Shown in pieces: positions 32,142 through 40,800 of a stretch of DNA of 64,000 bases. This stretch comes from Saccharopolyspora sp. SCSIO 74807. Its GTDB lineage: Bacteria; Actinomycetota; Actinomycetes; Mycobacteriales; Pseudonocardiaceae. Within the stretch, counting starts at the first letter, position 1. Each line of letters opens with the position of its first letter. The notes under the pieces are model-generated. The model saw nothing but the letters and a program-made list of their open reading frames with translations. It made no database searches and was not told the DNA's origin. A program made the position numbers and the translations under genes. The stretch lies in NCBI RefSeq assembly GCF_037023755.1, contig NZ_CP146100.1, positions 1,118,501 to 1,182,500 of the forward strand, given 5' to 3'.

Positions 32142-32666
32142 TCAGCGCTTGCTGTACTGCGGAGCCTTGCGCGCCTTCTTGAGGCCGTACTTCTTGCGCT
32201 CCTTGGCCCGCGAGTCGCGGGTGAGCATCCCGGCCTTCTTCAGCGCGGGACGGTCATCGCCGTCCAGCTGCGACAGCGCGCGGGCGATCGCCATGCGCAG
32301 CGCGCCGGCCTGCCCGGAGGGGCCGCCGCCGCGCAGGTTCGCGGTCACGTCGAAGCCCTCGGCGCGGTCCACCAGCGTCAGCGGTTCCTTGATGATCTGC
32401 TGGTGCACCTTGTTCGGGAAGTAGTCCTCGAGCGCCTTGCCGTTCAGCTTGAAACCGCCGCTGCCCGGCGCCAGGCGCACGCGCACGATGGCCTGCTTGC
32501 GGCGACCGACGGTCTGCACCGGGCGGCCGGCCGGAATCGGCGCGACCTCGCGCGGGGCCTCCTCCTCGGCGAAGATCTCGCCGACGCTGTCGCCGACGGT
32601 CTCGGACAGCGGAGTCTCCTCCGCGGCGGGCGTGGTCACGGGCTGGTCCTCGGGTCCCTCAGTCAC
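32142..32666 (-). CDS. rpsI: 30S ribosomal protein S9
   Basis: 174 residues; GTG start overlaps the rplM stop (GTGA). Residues 1-48 are an acidic, unstructured extension typical of actinobacterial S9, after which the conserved S9 core begins: [49 protein letters not shown] and the end [20 protein letters not shown] with the final YSKR that reaches the P-site tRNA. Confidence 0.98.
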   Translation of the reverse strand: MTEGPEDQPVTTPAAEETPLSETVGDSVGEIFAEEEAPREVAPIPAGRPVQTVGRRKQAIVRVRLAPGSGGFKLNGKALEDYFPNKVHQQIIKEPLTLVDRAEGFDVTANLRGGGPSGQAGALRMAIARALSQLDGDDRPALKKAGMLTRDSRAKERKKYGLKKARKAPQYSKR

Positions 32667-33109
32667 TTCTCGACCTTCGCGTTGATCTGGTACGGCTGCG
32701 GGTTCTGGGCCGCGTGCGGGTGCTCCGGTCCGGCGTAGACCTTGAGCTTCTTGCTCATCGCCCGGCCGAGCTTGTTCTTCGGCAGCATCCCCTTGATGGC
32801 CTTCTCCAGCAGCCGCTCCGGGTGCGACTCGAGCACCTGGCCGAAGGACTGCTTGCGCAACCCGCCCGGGTAGCCGCTGTGCCGGTACTGGAACGCCTGC
32901 TCCCGCTTGTTCCCGGTCAGCGCCACCTTCTCGGCGTTCACGATGACGACGAAGTCGCCGGTGTCCATGTGGGGGGCGTAAATCGGCTTGTGCTTGCCCC
33001 GCAGCAGGAGGGCGGCCTGGGTGGCCAGCCGGCCGAGCACCACGTCCTCGGCGTCGATGACATGCCAGGCGCGGGTCACCTCACCGGCCTTCGGGCTGTA
33101 CGTGCGCAC
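32663..33109 (-). CDS. rplM: 50S ribosomal protein L13
   Basis: 148 residues, usual length. Family features: [59 protein letters not shown] and HPHAAQNPQ. It heads the rplM-rpsI operon. Its start codon ATG at 33109 lies directly at the edge of a 478-bp region that should contain the promoter and any L13-binding leader. Confidence 0.98.
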   Translation of the reverse strand: MRTYSPKAGEVTRAWHVIDAEDVVLGRLATQAALLLRGKHKPIYAPHMDTGDFVVIVNAEKVALTGNKREQAFQYRHSGYPGGLRKQSFGQVLESHPERLLEKAIKGMLPKNKLGRAMSKKLKVYAGPEHPHAAQNPQPYQINAKVEK

Positions 33110-33587
33110 GGATCTACCTCGTCGTCGTTCGCGTCGGAATCTCGGTGCGGACCCCGTGTTCCTCCGGGAAGCCCATCGGAACCGTGCCGGGTCGGATGCC
33201 CCGGCCGGGCCGGGGAACCGGCACGTCCTGGGTGTTCACCGGAGACCTGCTCCCCCGGCGCCGCCTCGGCCAACGCCTGGCGTTCCGCTGGGTCCGGTCA
33301 CCGCTCCAACACCGCAGTCGCGCACCGCACAACAAACAATCAGGGTACTCGGTGGCGCGAAGCCGGATCGAACGGGGTCGCTTGGCCTGGATCGCACTGC
33401 CGCGCCAGTCCGGGCTCGCCGACCACATCGGAACGCCCGCCTCGTCGCCGACCGAGATGCTACCCGGCACCACGCGACGAGCGGACACCCGCCTACCGGA
33501 CGCCGCCGACCCCGGGGCATCCTGCCCGCGGGGTCGGCGTGCGGTGGGACATCGGCTACCGCCGGTGGCCGACGTCCCCGGAAATTC
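33110..33587. other. intergenic region upstream of rplM
   Basis: 478 bp between rplM and the first WXG100 gene, both leftward. No frame with a ribosome binding site and coherent codon use was found. It should hold the rplM promoter. The stretch at 33325-33365 (CGCACAACAAACAATCAGGG) is the most AT-rich part. Candidate leader structure was not resolved by eye. Confidence 0.5.
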
Positions 33588-33866
33588 TCAGAACCTGCCC
33601 ACGTTCTTCCGCTCGCCGGCCTGGTACGCCTCGTTGGCGGTGTTGACGGCCACGCCCATCTTCGCGGCGGTCTCGACCATCTCCCTGGCGGCTTGGTCCC
33701 ACTCCTGCTGCGCACCCTTGTACGCCTCCATAGCACCACCGCTCCAGGTTTCGACCAGCGGCTTGAGCTTTTGCTCCAGCTCGTCCAGCTCCGCCTGGAT
33801 CTTGCGGGACACCGCGCCCAGGTCGTCCGATGCCTGGCTGAGCTGCGCGAAATTGACCTTGATCAT
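33588..33866 (-). CDS. WXG100 protein, EsxT-like
   Basis: ESX substrate of 92 residues. A helix-turn-helix hairpin with the motif W-S-G (VETWSGGAMEAYKGAQQEW) at about 40, preceded by a long first helix (FAQLSQASDDLGAVSRKIQAELDELEQ) and ending in AYQAGERKNVGRF. The C-terminal YxxxD/E export signal is approximated by YQAGE (YxxxE). GAGGA precedes the ATG. It is 56 bp downstream of the second WXG100 gene; such pairs are secreted as heterodimers. Place next to rplM matches esxT of mycobacterial ESX-4. Confidence 0.9.
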   Translation of the reverse strand: MIKVNFAQLSQASDDLGAVSRKIQAELDELEQKLKPLVETWSGGAMEAYKGAQQEWDQAAREMVETAAKMGVAVNTANEAYQAGERKNVGRF

Positions 33867-33922
33867 GAGTTATCCTCGCACGTTACGTCGTCGGTGAATC
33901 GGACCAGGAAGTTCGAAGCCCC

Positions 33923-34234
33923 TCAACCTTCGAGCAAGCCCTCGATCCGGGACATCTGGTCGGCCTGCTCCTGCTCGTTCTTGTCGTACTCCTTGCCGGA
34001 GATCTGCACGGCCTCCCCGATTTCACCGAGCTTCCGGTTGATCGTGTCCGCGTTCTGCTGGAAACGGTCCATCAGCCTGCGGAAGACGATCGCCGGCTGC
34101 CCTTCCCAGCCCGCCATCACCGGCTCGATCTGGCCGTGCAGCGTTTTCACCGCGTGGTCGACGTTGCTGCGGACCTCTTCGATTTGGCTCGCAGCCGTCT
34201 CCATCTGCTGTGCGTCGGCTTCAAATCCGCTCAT
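33923..34234 (-). CDS. WXG100 protein, EsxU-like
   Basis: 103 residues; ATG at 34234 follows GAAGGAGAC. WEG is the turn motif (VMAGWEGQPAIVFRRLMDRF) near residue 42; the first helix is MSGFEADAQQMETAASQIEE and the second carries NADTINRKLGEIGEAVQ. The tail has YDKNE (YxxxE), fitting the bipartite export signal. It is probably the dimer partner of the 33588 protein and the counterpart of EsxU. Confidence 0.9.
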   Translation of the reverse strand: MSGFEADAQQMETAASQIEEVRSNVDHAVKTLHGQIEPVMAGWEGQPAIVFRRLMDRFQQNADTINRKLGEIGEAVQISGKEYDKNEQEQADQMSRIEGLLEG

Positions 34235-34503
34235 ACCGCAGGTCTCCTTCAAACGTCGCCCGAAGATCGATGCATCTACGACGGAGAGGTTGCCATGCCC
34301 GGTTCCGCGTTGTCCCCGCTTGTGCCCAAACAGTTGCGGCTGTGAACGCCATCGCCGATTTCCGCGGGCCACCAAGGCATTCGCGAACGGGAAAGGTGCC
34401 GCGCACAACGGATTCACGGACGCTATTTGCAGGAGTGATTCGCGATGGTGAACCGAACGCTCGGAAACCTCTGCGCAACGGCCGCGTACTCGCCGGCAGA
34501 CGA

Positions 34504-36411
34504 TCAGGGCACCCGCAGCGAGGAGACGACCTGCTCGCAGCCGCGCCGCACCTCCTGTTCGGCCGCGGCGGTGTAGCGGCAGCCGACGCTGACCTGGAAC
34601 CGGCCCTGGTGCAGCACGAACCATTCCGCTGTCGTGCCCGCGAGGTCTTCGCGGTAGTACACCGCGTTGCGCCCGGCGAACGAAACATCGCCGTCGAAAG
34701 CGGAGAACGGCTTGCCCTGCGCGACGAACCGGTCGTACTGCGCGCGCAGGTCCCGCACCGCCCGCGCCCGATCCGCCCCGGTGTCGTAGCCGAGGTCGCC
34801 TTCCTGCACCACGATCCGGTCGTCGCGACCTGGGCCCGGGGCGACGATCGTCTGCCAGAGGTTCGGGTCTCCGCCGGTCTGCTGCCACTGCGCCGGGTAG
34901 TCGAAGGAGTACTCGTACTGCGCGATGTGCTCCGCCGGAGGCTGCTGGGCCCGTCCGCCGGAACCCGGCGAGAGCAGCGCGGCCGCCACGATCGCGGCGA
35001 CGCCCAGCAACGCGGCGCCGCCGCCGAGCACCCGGGGCAGCGCCTTTCCCCGCCACTGCACGGCGCGCCTGCGCTGCTGCGCCGCGGGCCACCGCAGCAC
35101 CGGGCGGGTCTGATCGCTGCCGCCGATGACCACTGTGGACGCTCGGCTGAGCGAGTCGTCCGGCTGCACCGGCGGTGGCGCGGGCGCGGCCACCTGCGCA
35201 GCGGTCTGCGCAACGCCCGCGGGCGAGTTCGGGTACTTGCGCACCGTCGGGGCGTTGGATCCGCGATGCGCCCCGGCGGGCGCCAGGCCGCCGGCTCGTT
35301 CCGGATCGAGCCGCACCGCGCGCAGCGCACCGCGCGCGACCACGGTCTCGGGCTGGTCCAAAGTGGTCGGCAGCACGCCGGTTCGCTCGTGGATCAGCCG
35401 CGACACCAGCGGAATCCGGCTGGACCCGCCGACCAGGAAGACCCCGGCCAGCCGGGAACGCGGGACCCGGCCCTCGCGCAGCGTCGCCGGAACCAGGTCG
35501 ACCGCCTTGGCCAGCGCCGCGGCGACCAGCCGCTCCAGATCGGCGCGGGTGAGGTGCGCGTCGGAGAACGGCGGCGGCATCGGCACGTCGGTGTAGGTGT
35601 GCCGGGACAGCGTCTCCTTCGCACCCCGCACGTCCTGGCGCAACACCCGCCTGCGGCGGCGGTCGGCCATTTCGCGGCCCGCCACCAGCTGCTGCCAGGC
35701 CGCCGGGTCCATTCCGGACACGACACCGCCGATGTGCTCCAGCAGCGCCTGATCGATGTCGGCGCCGCCGTAGTTCGGGTCGCCCTTGGTCGCCAGCACC
35801 CGGAACGACCGGCCCTGCTTGCACACCACGCTGGCGTCGACGGTGCCGCCGCCGAAGTCGAGCACCGCCAGCGCACCGCCGTCCGGCAGGCCGTAGCCGG
35901 CGCCGCCGCAACCGGCCTGCCCGTAACCGGTCCGACCGCAGCCGGAGGAGTGGAACACCGCCGCGGCCACCGGCTCCGGCACCAGCACGAGCTGCTGCGC
36001 CAGCCCTGCCGCGGCTTGGCGCAGCACGCCCGCGCGCACCGAACCCCAATCGGCCGGATGCGTCAGCACCAGCAGCTCCACCGCCGCACCGCCCGCGTAC
36101 CTGCGGGCTTCGCCGACAGCGCGCTGCAGTACCGACCGGACCACGTCGCCGACCCGCAGCACGGTGCTGCCCAGCAGCAGTTCGCCCTCGTCCACGCGCC
36201 GCTTGGGATGCGGTTCGAAGCGGGACGGGTCGACCGCGGCCTGCCGTTCCGCCTCGTTGCCGACGAACAGCGTGCCGTCGGCCGCCGCGAACACCGCGGA
36301 GGGCACCAGCGGGCGGCCGTCGATGGCCACGACCTGCGGCTCACCGCCGCCCGCGGAGACCACGGTGCAAGTGCTGGAGGTGCCGAAGTCGACCGAGACG
36401 TGCAGGGACAC
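34504..36411 (-). CDS. Hsp70-fold membrane protein with Rv3446c-type C-terminal domain, type VII secretion-associated
   Basis: 635 residues. GTG at 36411 is chosen because AAGGAG lies six bases upstream; an ATG 15 bp earlier is the alternative. Residues 1-350 are an Hsp70/actin-type ATPase: phosphate-1 VSVDFGTSSTCTVV, phosphate-2 LAVLDFGGGTVDAS, adenosine motif VFLVGGSSRIPLVS. A Pro/Ala linker, one membrane helix (GGAALLGVAAIVAAALL near 470) and an extracytoplasmic domain (YEYSFDYPAQWQQTGG onward, about 140 residues) follow. The last part matches the Rv3446c family known only at ESX-4-type loci. There is no Hsp70 substrate-binding domain. It may couple ATP binding inside to a sensor or assembly domain outside. 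Confidence 0.85.
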   Translation of the reverse strand: MSLHVSVDFGTSSTCTVVSAGGGEPQVVAIDGRPLVPSAVFAAADGTLFVGNEAERQAAVDPSRFEPHPKRRVDEGELLLGSTVLRVGDVVRSVLQRAVGEARRYAGGAAVELLVLTHPADWGSVRAGVLRQAAAGLAQQLVLVPEPVAAAVFHSSGCGRTGYGQAGCGGAGYGLPDGGALAVLDFGGGTVDASVVCKQGRSFRVLATKGDPNYGGADIDQALLEHIGGVVSGMDPAAWQQLVAGREMADRRRRRVLRQDVRGAKETLSRHTYTDVPMPPPFSDAHLTRADLERLVAAALAKAVDLVPATLREGRVPRSRLAGVFLVGGSSRIPLVSRLIHERTGVLPTTLDQPETVVARGALRAVRLDPERAGGLAPAGAHRGSNAPTVRKYPNSPAGVAQTAAQVAAPAPPPVQPDDSLSRASTVVIGGSDQTRPVLRWPAAQQRRRAVQWRGKALPRVLGGGAALLGVAAIVAAALLSPGSGGRAQQPPAEHIAQYEYSFDYPAQWQQTGGDPNLWQTIVAPGPGRDDRIVVQEGDLGYDTGADRARAVRDLRAQYDRFVAQGKPFSAFDGDVSFAGRNAVYYREDLAGTTAEWFVLHQGRFQVSVGCRYTAAAEQEVRRGCEQVVSSLRVP

Positions 36412-36609
36412 CAACAACTCCTTCACGCGCCACCGGCCGAACCTCCGACCCGGACGCTGCAGCGGCGGTGTCTTCGGCGGCAGGCAGGCTTGCCGACGGG
36501 AACGGAACTTTGCCCGAGTTGAACTCCCCCCCCCGATCAGAATTCACCGAAGCAGCCTAGGTGCCGAGGGTGCGCTCACTTCAACAATCTGCCCTCGATC
36601 GGGTGGCAT
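36412..36609. promoter_or_regulatory. upstream region of the Hsp70-fold gene with a C9 tract
   Basis: 198 bp between the DUF397 stop and the GTG at 36411. It has a run of nine C (36526-36534) followed by GATCAGAATTCACCG, the AT-richest part, likely promoter. Homopolymers of this length are slippage-prone. Confidence 0.4.
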
Positions 36610-36888
36610 TCACACAGATCGCTTGACGTCCGCTCCCGGTGTGCCGCTGCAAAACGGTGCGGGCGCATTCGCGCGCAGAACTGCGGCAATGCGCCGCGCG
36701 GGAAACGGCGATTCGCGCCGCTTGAGGTCGGCGACGAAGCTGCGCCACTGCTCGCGGCGGAAGCGCAACACCGCGGAACGGTCCTTGGAATCCCGGACGC
36801 GGACCACCGCCGCCACGCCGCCGACCTCCACGCAAGCCGACTGGCTACCGCTGTAGCTCGACTTCCGCCAGCGCTTCCCGCCGCCCAT
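36610..36888 (-). CDS. DUF397 domain protein (second copy in the window)
   Basis: 92 residues; ATG at 36888 (GTG one codon earlier possible) with GAGGAGG upstream. WRKSSYSGSQSACVEVGG, VRVRDSKDR and WRSFVADLK are the DUF397 signature. It is longer than usual by about 28 residues, with an Arg/Ala/Pro tail after the domain. It overlaps the XRE gene end by 44 bp, so the pair is coupled. The pair lies inside the ESX-4-like locus, between eccC and the Hsp70-fold gene. Confidence 0.9.
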   Translation of the reverse strand: MGGGKRWRKSSYSGSQSACVEVGGVAAVVRVRDSKDRSAVLRFRREQWRSFVADLKRRESPFPARRIAAVLRANAPAPFCSGTPGADVKRSV

Positions 36889-37735
36889 CACCGGTGTCCT
36901 CCTCACGCTCGTACGCATCGGCATAGGCCGCGACGAGGTCGGCCGAACGCGCCGGGCTCATCGCGGTCCGGCACAGCGTAGAGCGAGCGCGCTGGAACGG
37001 GGTGACATCTTCCGGAGCATCGAGGAATGCGCCGCAGCGCCGCTGCTCCAAGTGCACCAGCGGCTTGCTCCGCTCGAACTCCAGCAGCAGGAACGGGCCG
37101 TCCAGCCCGGTGTGCCCGCCGAGCGAGAACGGCATCACCTGCAGCGTCACGTTCGGCAGCCGGGCCGTTTTGAGCACCGCGCGCAACTGGTCGGCCATCA
37201 CCAACCTGCCGCCGACCGCCCGGCACAGCGCCGCCTCGTCCAGCAGCACCAGGTAGCGCACCGGATCCGGCTCGTTCAAGATCTGCTGGCGCGCCAGCCG
37301 GGCCGCGACGAGCCGGTCGCGGTGCTGCGGTTCCACTTCGGTCGCGGCGAACAGCGCGCGGGAGTACTCCGGGATCTGCAGCAGCCCTGGAATGAGCACT
37401 TCGGACAGTTCGGTGATGCGCACCGCGCGGCTTTCCGCGTCGGCGAGTTCGGTGAGCTGGGCGGGCAGCCCGCCGCCGGATTCCCACCAGGCGGTGCGAT
37501 CGATGTCGTGCGCCATCCGCAGCAGCCGGTCCCGTTCCCCGCCGCGCACGTCGAGCGCGTCCAGGAACGCGCGCACGGTGGGCGGGGACAGTCTGCGCCG
37601 GGCGGTCTCCAGCCGGCTGACCTTTGCTTCCGAACAGCCGATCAAGCTGCCGACCTGGCGCATCGTCAACCCGGACTCCGCCCGTGCGGAGCGCAATTCC
37701 TTTCCCAGAGCACGAGCTCGCGGTGTGTCCGACAT
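36845..37735 (-). CDS. XRE-family regulator with DUF5753 domain (second copy)
   Basis: 296 residues. HTH at 10-60 (LRSARAESGLTMRQVGSLIG, CSEAKVSRLETARR), DUF5753 from about 95: VLIPGLLQIPEYSRALF, ARQQILNEPDPVR, LLDEAALCRAVGG, VTLQVMPFSLGGHTGLDGPF. ATG at 37735; a GTG two codons earlier is also possible, and no Shine-Dalgarno sequence is visible, so a leaderless mRNA is possible. Its insertion inside the ESX genes suggests control of secretion genes or a separate accessory insertion. It is more GC-rich than the XRE gene at 6329. Confidence 0.9.
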   Translation of the reverse strand: MSDTPRARALGKELRSARAESGLTMRQVGSLIGCSEAKVSRLETARRRLSPPTVRAFLDALDVRGGERDRLLRMAHDIDRTAWWESGGGLPAQLTELADAESRAVRITELSEVLIPGLLQIPEYSRALFAATEVEPQHRDRLVAARLARQQILNEPDPVRYLVLLDEAALCRAVGGRLVMADQLRAVLKTARLPNVTLQVMPFSLGGHTGLDGPFLLLEFERSKPLVHLEQRRCGAFLDAPEDVTPFQRARSTLCRTAMSPARSADLVAAYADAYEREEDTGDGRREALAEVELQR

Positions 37736-37814
37736 GGACACAGTTTAAGTGTTACATCGGAGCAAGATCTTCGCTCGATCGTGTCATGATTTCGCGTTCC
37801 GCGCGCCTGGAACG

Positions 37815-37850
37815 ACGGACCTCCCCCACCGATCGGCGAGGGAGGTCCGT
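37815..37850 (-). terminator. hairpin after eccC
   Basis: ACGGACCTCCC (37815-37825) pairs exactly with GGGAGGTCCGT (37840-37850). It lies 26 bp past the eccC stop on the minus strand and separates eccC from the XRE promoter region. There is no T-tract. Confidence 0.7.
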
Positions 37851-37875
37851 GGTATTGCCCGATCCGGTCCGGCGA

Positions 37876-40800
37876 TCACTCCGGGCGGATCATCGCGGTC
37901 TGGATCTGTTGCGGCGTCCGCAGCCGCCTGCTGACCAAGGTGCCCCGGCCCGGCGGCAGCTGCCGCGACTTGATGTTGCCGACCAGCTGCCCGTCGTCCT
38001 TGTTGGCGCTCATCGCCAGACCCGGCGTGGAGACCTCCCGCATCTTGCCGATGATCGGCTCGAACAGCGCGCGACCCGCGTTGCCGGAGTTCCGCGCGAT
38101 GATCATGTGCAGACCCACGTCGGTGGCCTGGGCGACGTACTCCTGCAACGGCGTCAGCGGATTGTTGCCCTGCGGCGAGACCAGCTCGTAGTCGTCGATC
38201 ACGACGAACAGCTCCGGACCCGTCCACCAGGACCGGTCCCGCAGCTGCTGCTGGGTCACGTCCGGACCCGGCATCCGCTTCTTCAGCGCCGCGGCCACGT
38301 CGCGGACGTTGTTCTTGAGCTGCTCGGTCGTGACGGTGTACTCCATCAGGTGCGGCGAGTCGATGAACCCGAGCATCGTGCGGCGCACGTCGACCAGCAG
38401 GATCAGCGCCTCCTGCGGCGTGTAGCGCGTTGTGATCCCGCGGACGATCGTGCGCAGCAGCGAAGTCTTGCCCGATTCCCGCTCGGCGAAGGCGTAGAAG
38501 TGCGGCTCCGCCTTGAAGTCCAGGTAGACCGGGTTGAGCCCGTCCTCGTTGATGCCGATCGGCACCAGGTGCGGCCGGGGCTGCTGCTCCAGCGTCGGCA
38601 GCTGCTCGTACGGCAGCAGCTCCGGCAGCAGCCTGACCTGCGGCGCCGGACGGCCCTTCCACGAACTCTTCACCCGGTTCACCAGGTCGGCGACCCCGTC
38701 GGCGAGGTCGTCGTTGTAGAGCTGCCAGCCGGGGCGCGGCGTGCGCTCGGCCTCGTCGGCACCGCGCTTCCTGGCCTCCTCCGCGCGCTTGCGCTCCACC
38801 GGGATGCGGTCGCCCAGCTTCTCGCTGTCCACCCGCGGCAGCGCGGTCAGGAAGTGCAGCTGGGACACGTGCAGACCGCGCCCGGGCCGTCCTTCCGGGA
38901 CGGTCACCGCGACCTTGCGGTTCACCTCCGACTCGCCCGGATCGCCGAGCCGCAGCTCCAGCCGGGTGCCGAGGTTGTCCTTGAGCACCGGGCGGATGCC
39001 CGACCACCGGTTCGCGGACAGGAACACGTGGATGCCGAACGCCAGGCCCTGCTGCGCGAGGTTGTTGATCTCGGCTTCCAGCGGCTCGAACTCCGCCTCG
39101 GCGCGGAACGCCTCCCAGCCGTCGATGATCAGGAACACGTCGCCGTACGGGTCGTCGGTGAGCTCGCCGCGCTGCTTGCGGGCGCGGAAATCGCTCATCG
39201 AGTCGAGGCCGGTCTCCTGGAACCGGGCCTCCCGCGCCGTCATCAGCGCCTTGATCTCGGCGATCGTGCGGCGCACCGTGTCCGGATCGCGGCGGCTGCC
39301 GAACGCGCCGACGTGCGGCAGGTTCCGCAGCGCCGAGAGCGCACCGCCACCGAGGTCGATGCAGTAGAACTGCACCTCCTGCGGGGTGTGCGTGAGCGCC
39401 ATCGAAGTGATCATGGTGCGCAGCAGGTTGGACTTGCCCGCCTGCGGGCCGCCGACGACCGCGCCGTGCCCCTGGGCACCCGCCAGGTCCAGCGTCAGCG
39501 AGTCCTGGCGCTGGTGGTACGGCACGTCGATCAGCCCGACCGGCACCTGCAACCGCCCGCTGTTGAACGAACCGGCTGCGGTGTAGCCGCGGTCGTCGGT
39601 CGCCTGCAGCGGCGGCAGCAGACCGTCCAAAGTGGGCGGTGCGTCCAGCGGCGGCAGCCACACCGTGTGCGCGGGCGGGCCCGCGCCCTCGACCTTGCGG
39701 ATCACCAGCTGGAAGTCGGTCGGTGCTGCGGTGTCGTCCTTGGTCTCCTTGGGCTCCTCGACCACCGAGGTCTCCGGTTCCGGGGGCTTCTCCACGTATT
39801 CCGGGGTGAACTCCCGCGGCCGCTTCTCGCCGGTGACCGGCGAGGCCGCGATGCCCATCGGACGCCGGCCGCTGGTCTGGTGGTCGTGCTCGGAGACGTA
39901 GGCGGCGCGGAAGCGGTCCATGCCCTCGGGATGCTTGAGGTAGCCGTGCCCACCGTCGGCGGGCAGGTCCGCGGCGTCCGGCATCCCGATCGCCGCACGG
40001 GATTCCGAAGCGTCGAAGGTCTTGAGCCCGACCCGGTAGGACAGGTGCGCCTGCAGACCGCGCAGCTTGCCCTCGTCCACCCGCTGCGAGGCCAGCAGCA
40101 AGTGGACCTGCAGCGACCGGCCCAGCCGGCCGATCATGGTGAACAGCTCGGCGAAGTCCGGCTTCTGCGAGAGCAGCTCGCTGAACTCGTCGATCACCAC
40201 GAACAGCGCGGGCATCGGCTCCTGCGCGTTGTCGTCACCGGCTTCGTAGAGCTTGCGGTAGTCCCAGACGTTGCGCGCGCCCGCCTTGTTCAGCACTTCC
40301 TGGCGGCGGTTCATCTCGCCGTCCAGCGCGGCCTGCATCCGGTCCACCAGCGTGGCGTCGTCGCCCAGGTTGGAGACGCTGGCCGAGACGTGCGGCGCGG
40401 TCTCGAAACCGTTGAACGTCGCACCGCCCTTGAAGTCGACCAGCACGAAGTTCAACGCCGCCGAGGAGTGCGTCGCCAGCAGCCCGAGCACGATCGTGCG
40501 CAGGAACTCCGACTTGCCGGAGCCGGTCGCACCGATGCACAGCCCGTGCGGGCCCATGCCGCCGTAGGCGGTCTCCTTGATGTCCAGGTGCACGATCTCG
40601 CCCTGCTCACCGGGTCCGATCGCGACCCGGTAGAGGTCCTCGCGCGGACGCGGCCGCCACGCCTCGTTCAGGTCGAAGGTGACCGGGTCGCCCGCCAGCC
40701 CCAGCTGCTCGATGTAGTTCAGCGGGGTCTTCAGCGGCTCGAACGCGCCGTCGTCCTCCACTGCCGCGGCTCCGCTCGGGACCCGGTACGGCGACATCAT

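Noticed and set aside
33110-33587. Frames of up to 124 codons upstream of rplM
   Set aside because: No site, Arg-rich translation, and position suits promoter and leader of a ribosomal operon.
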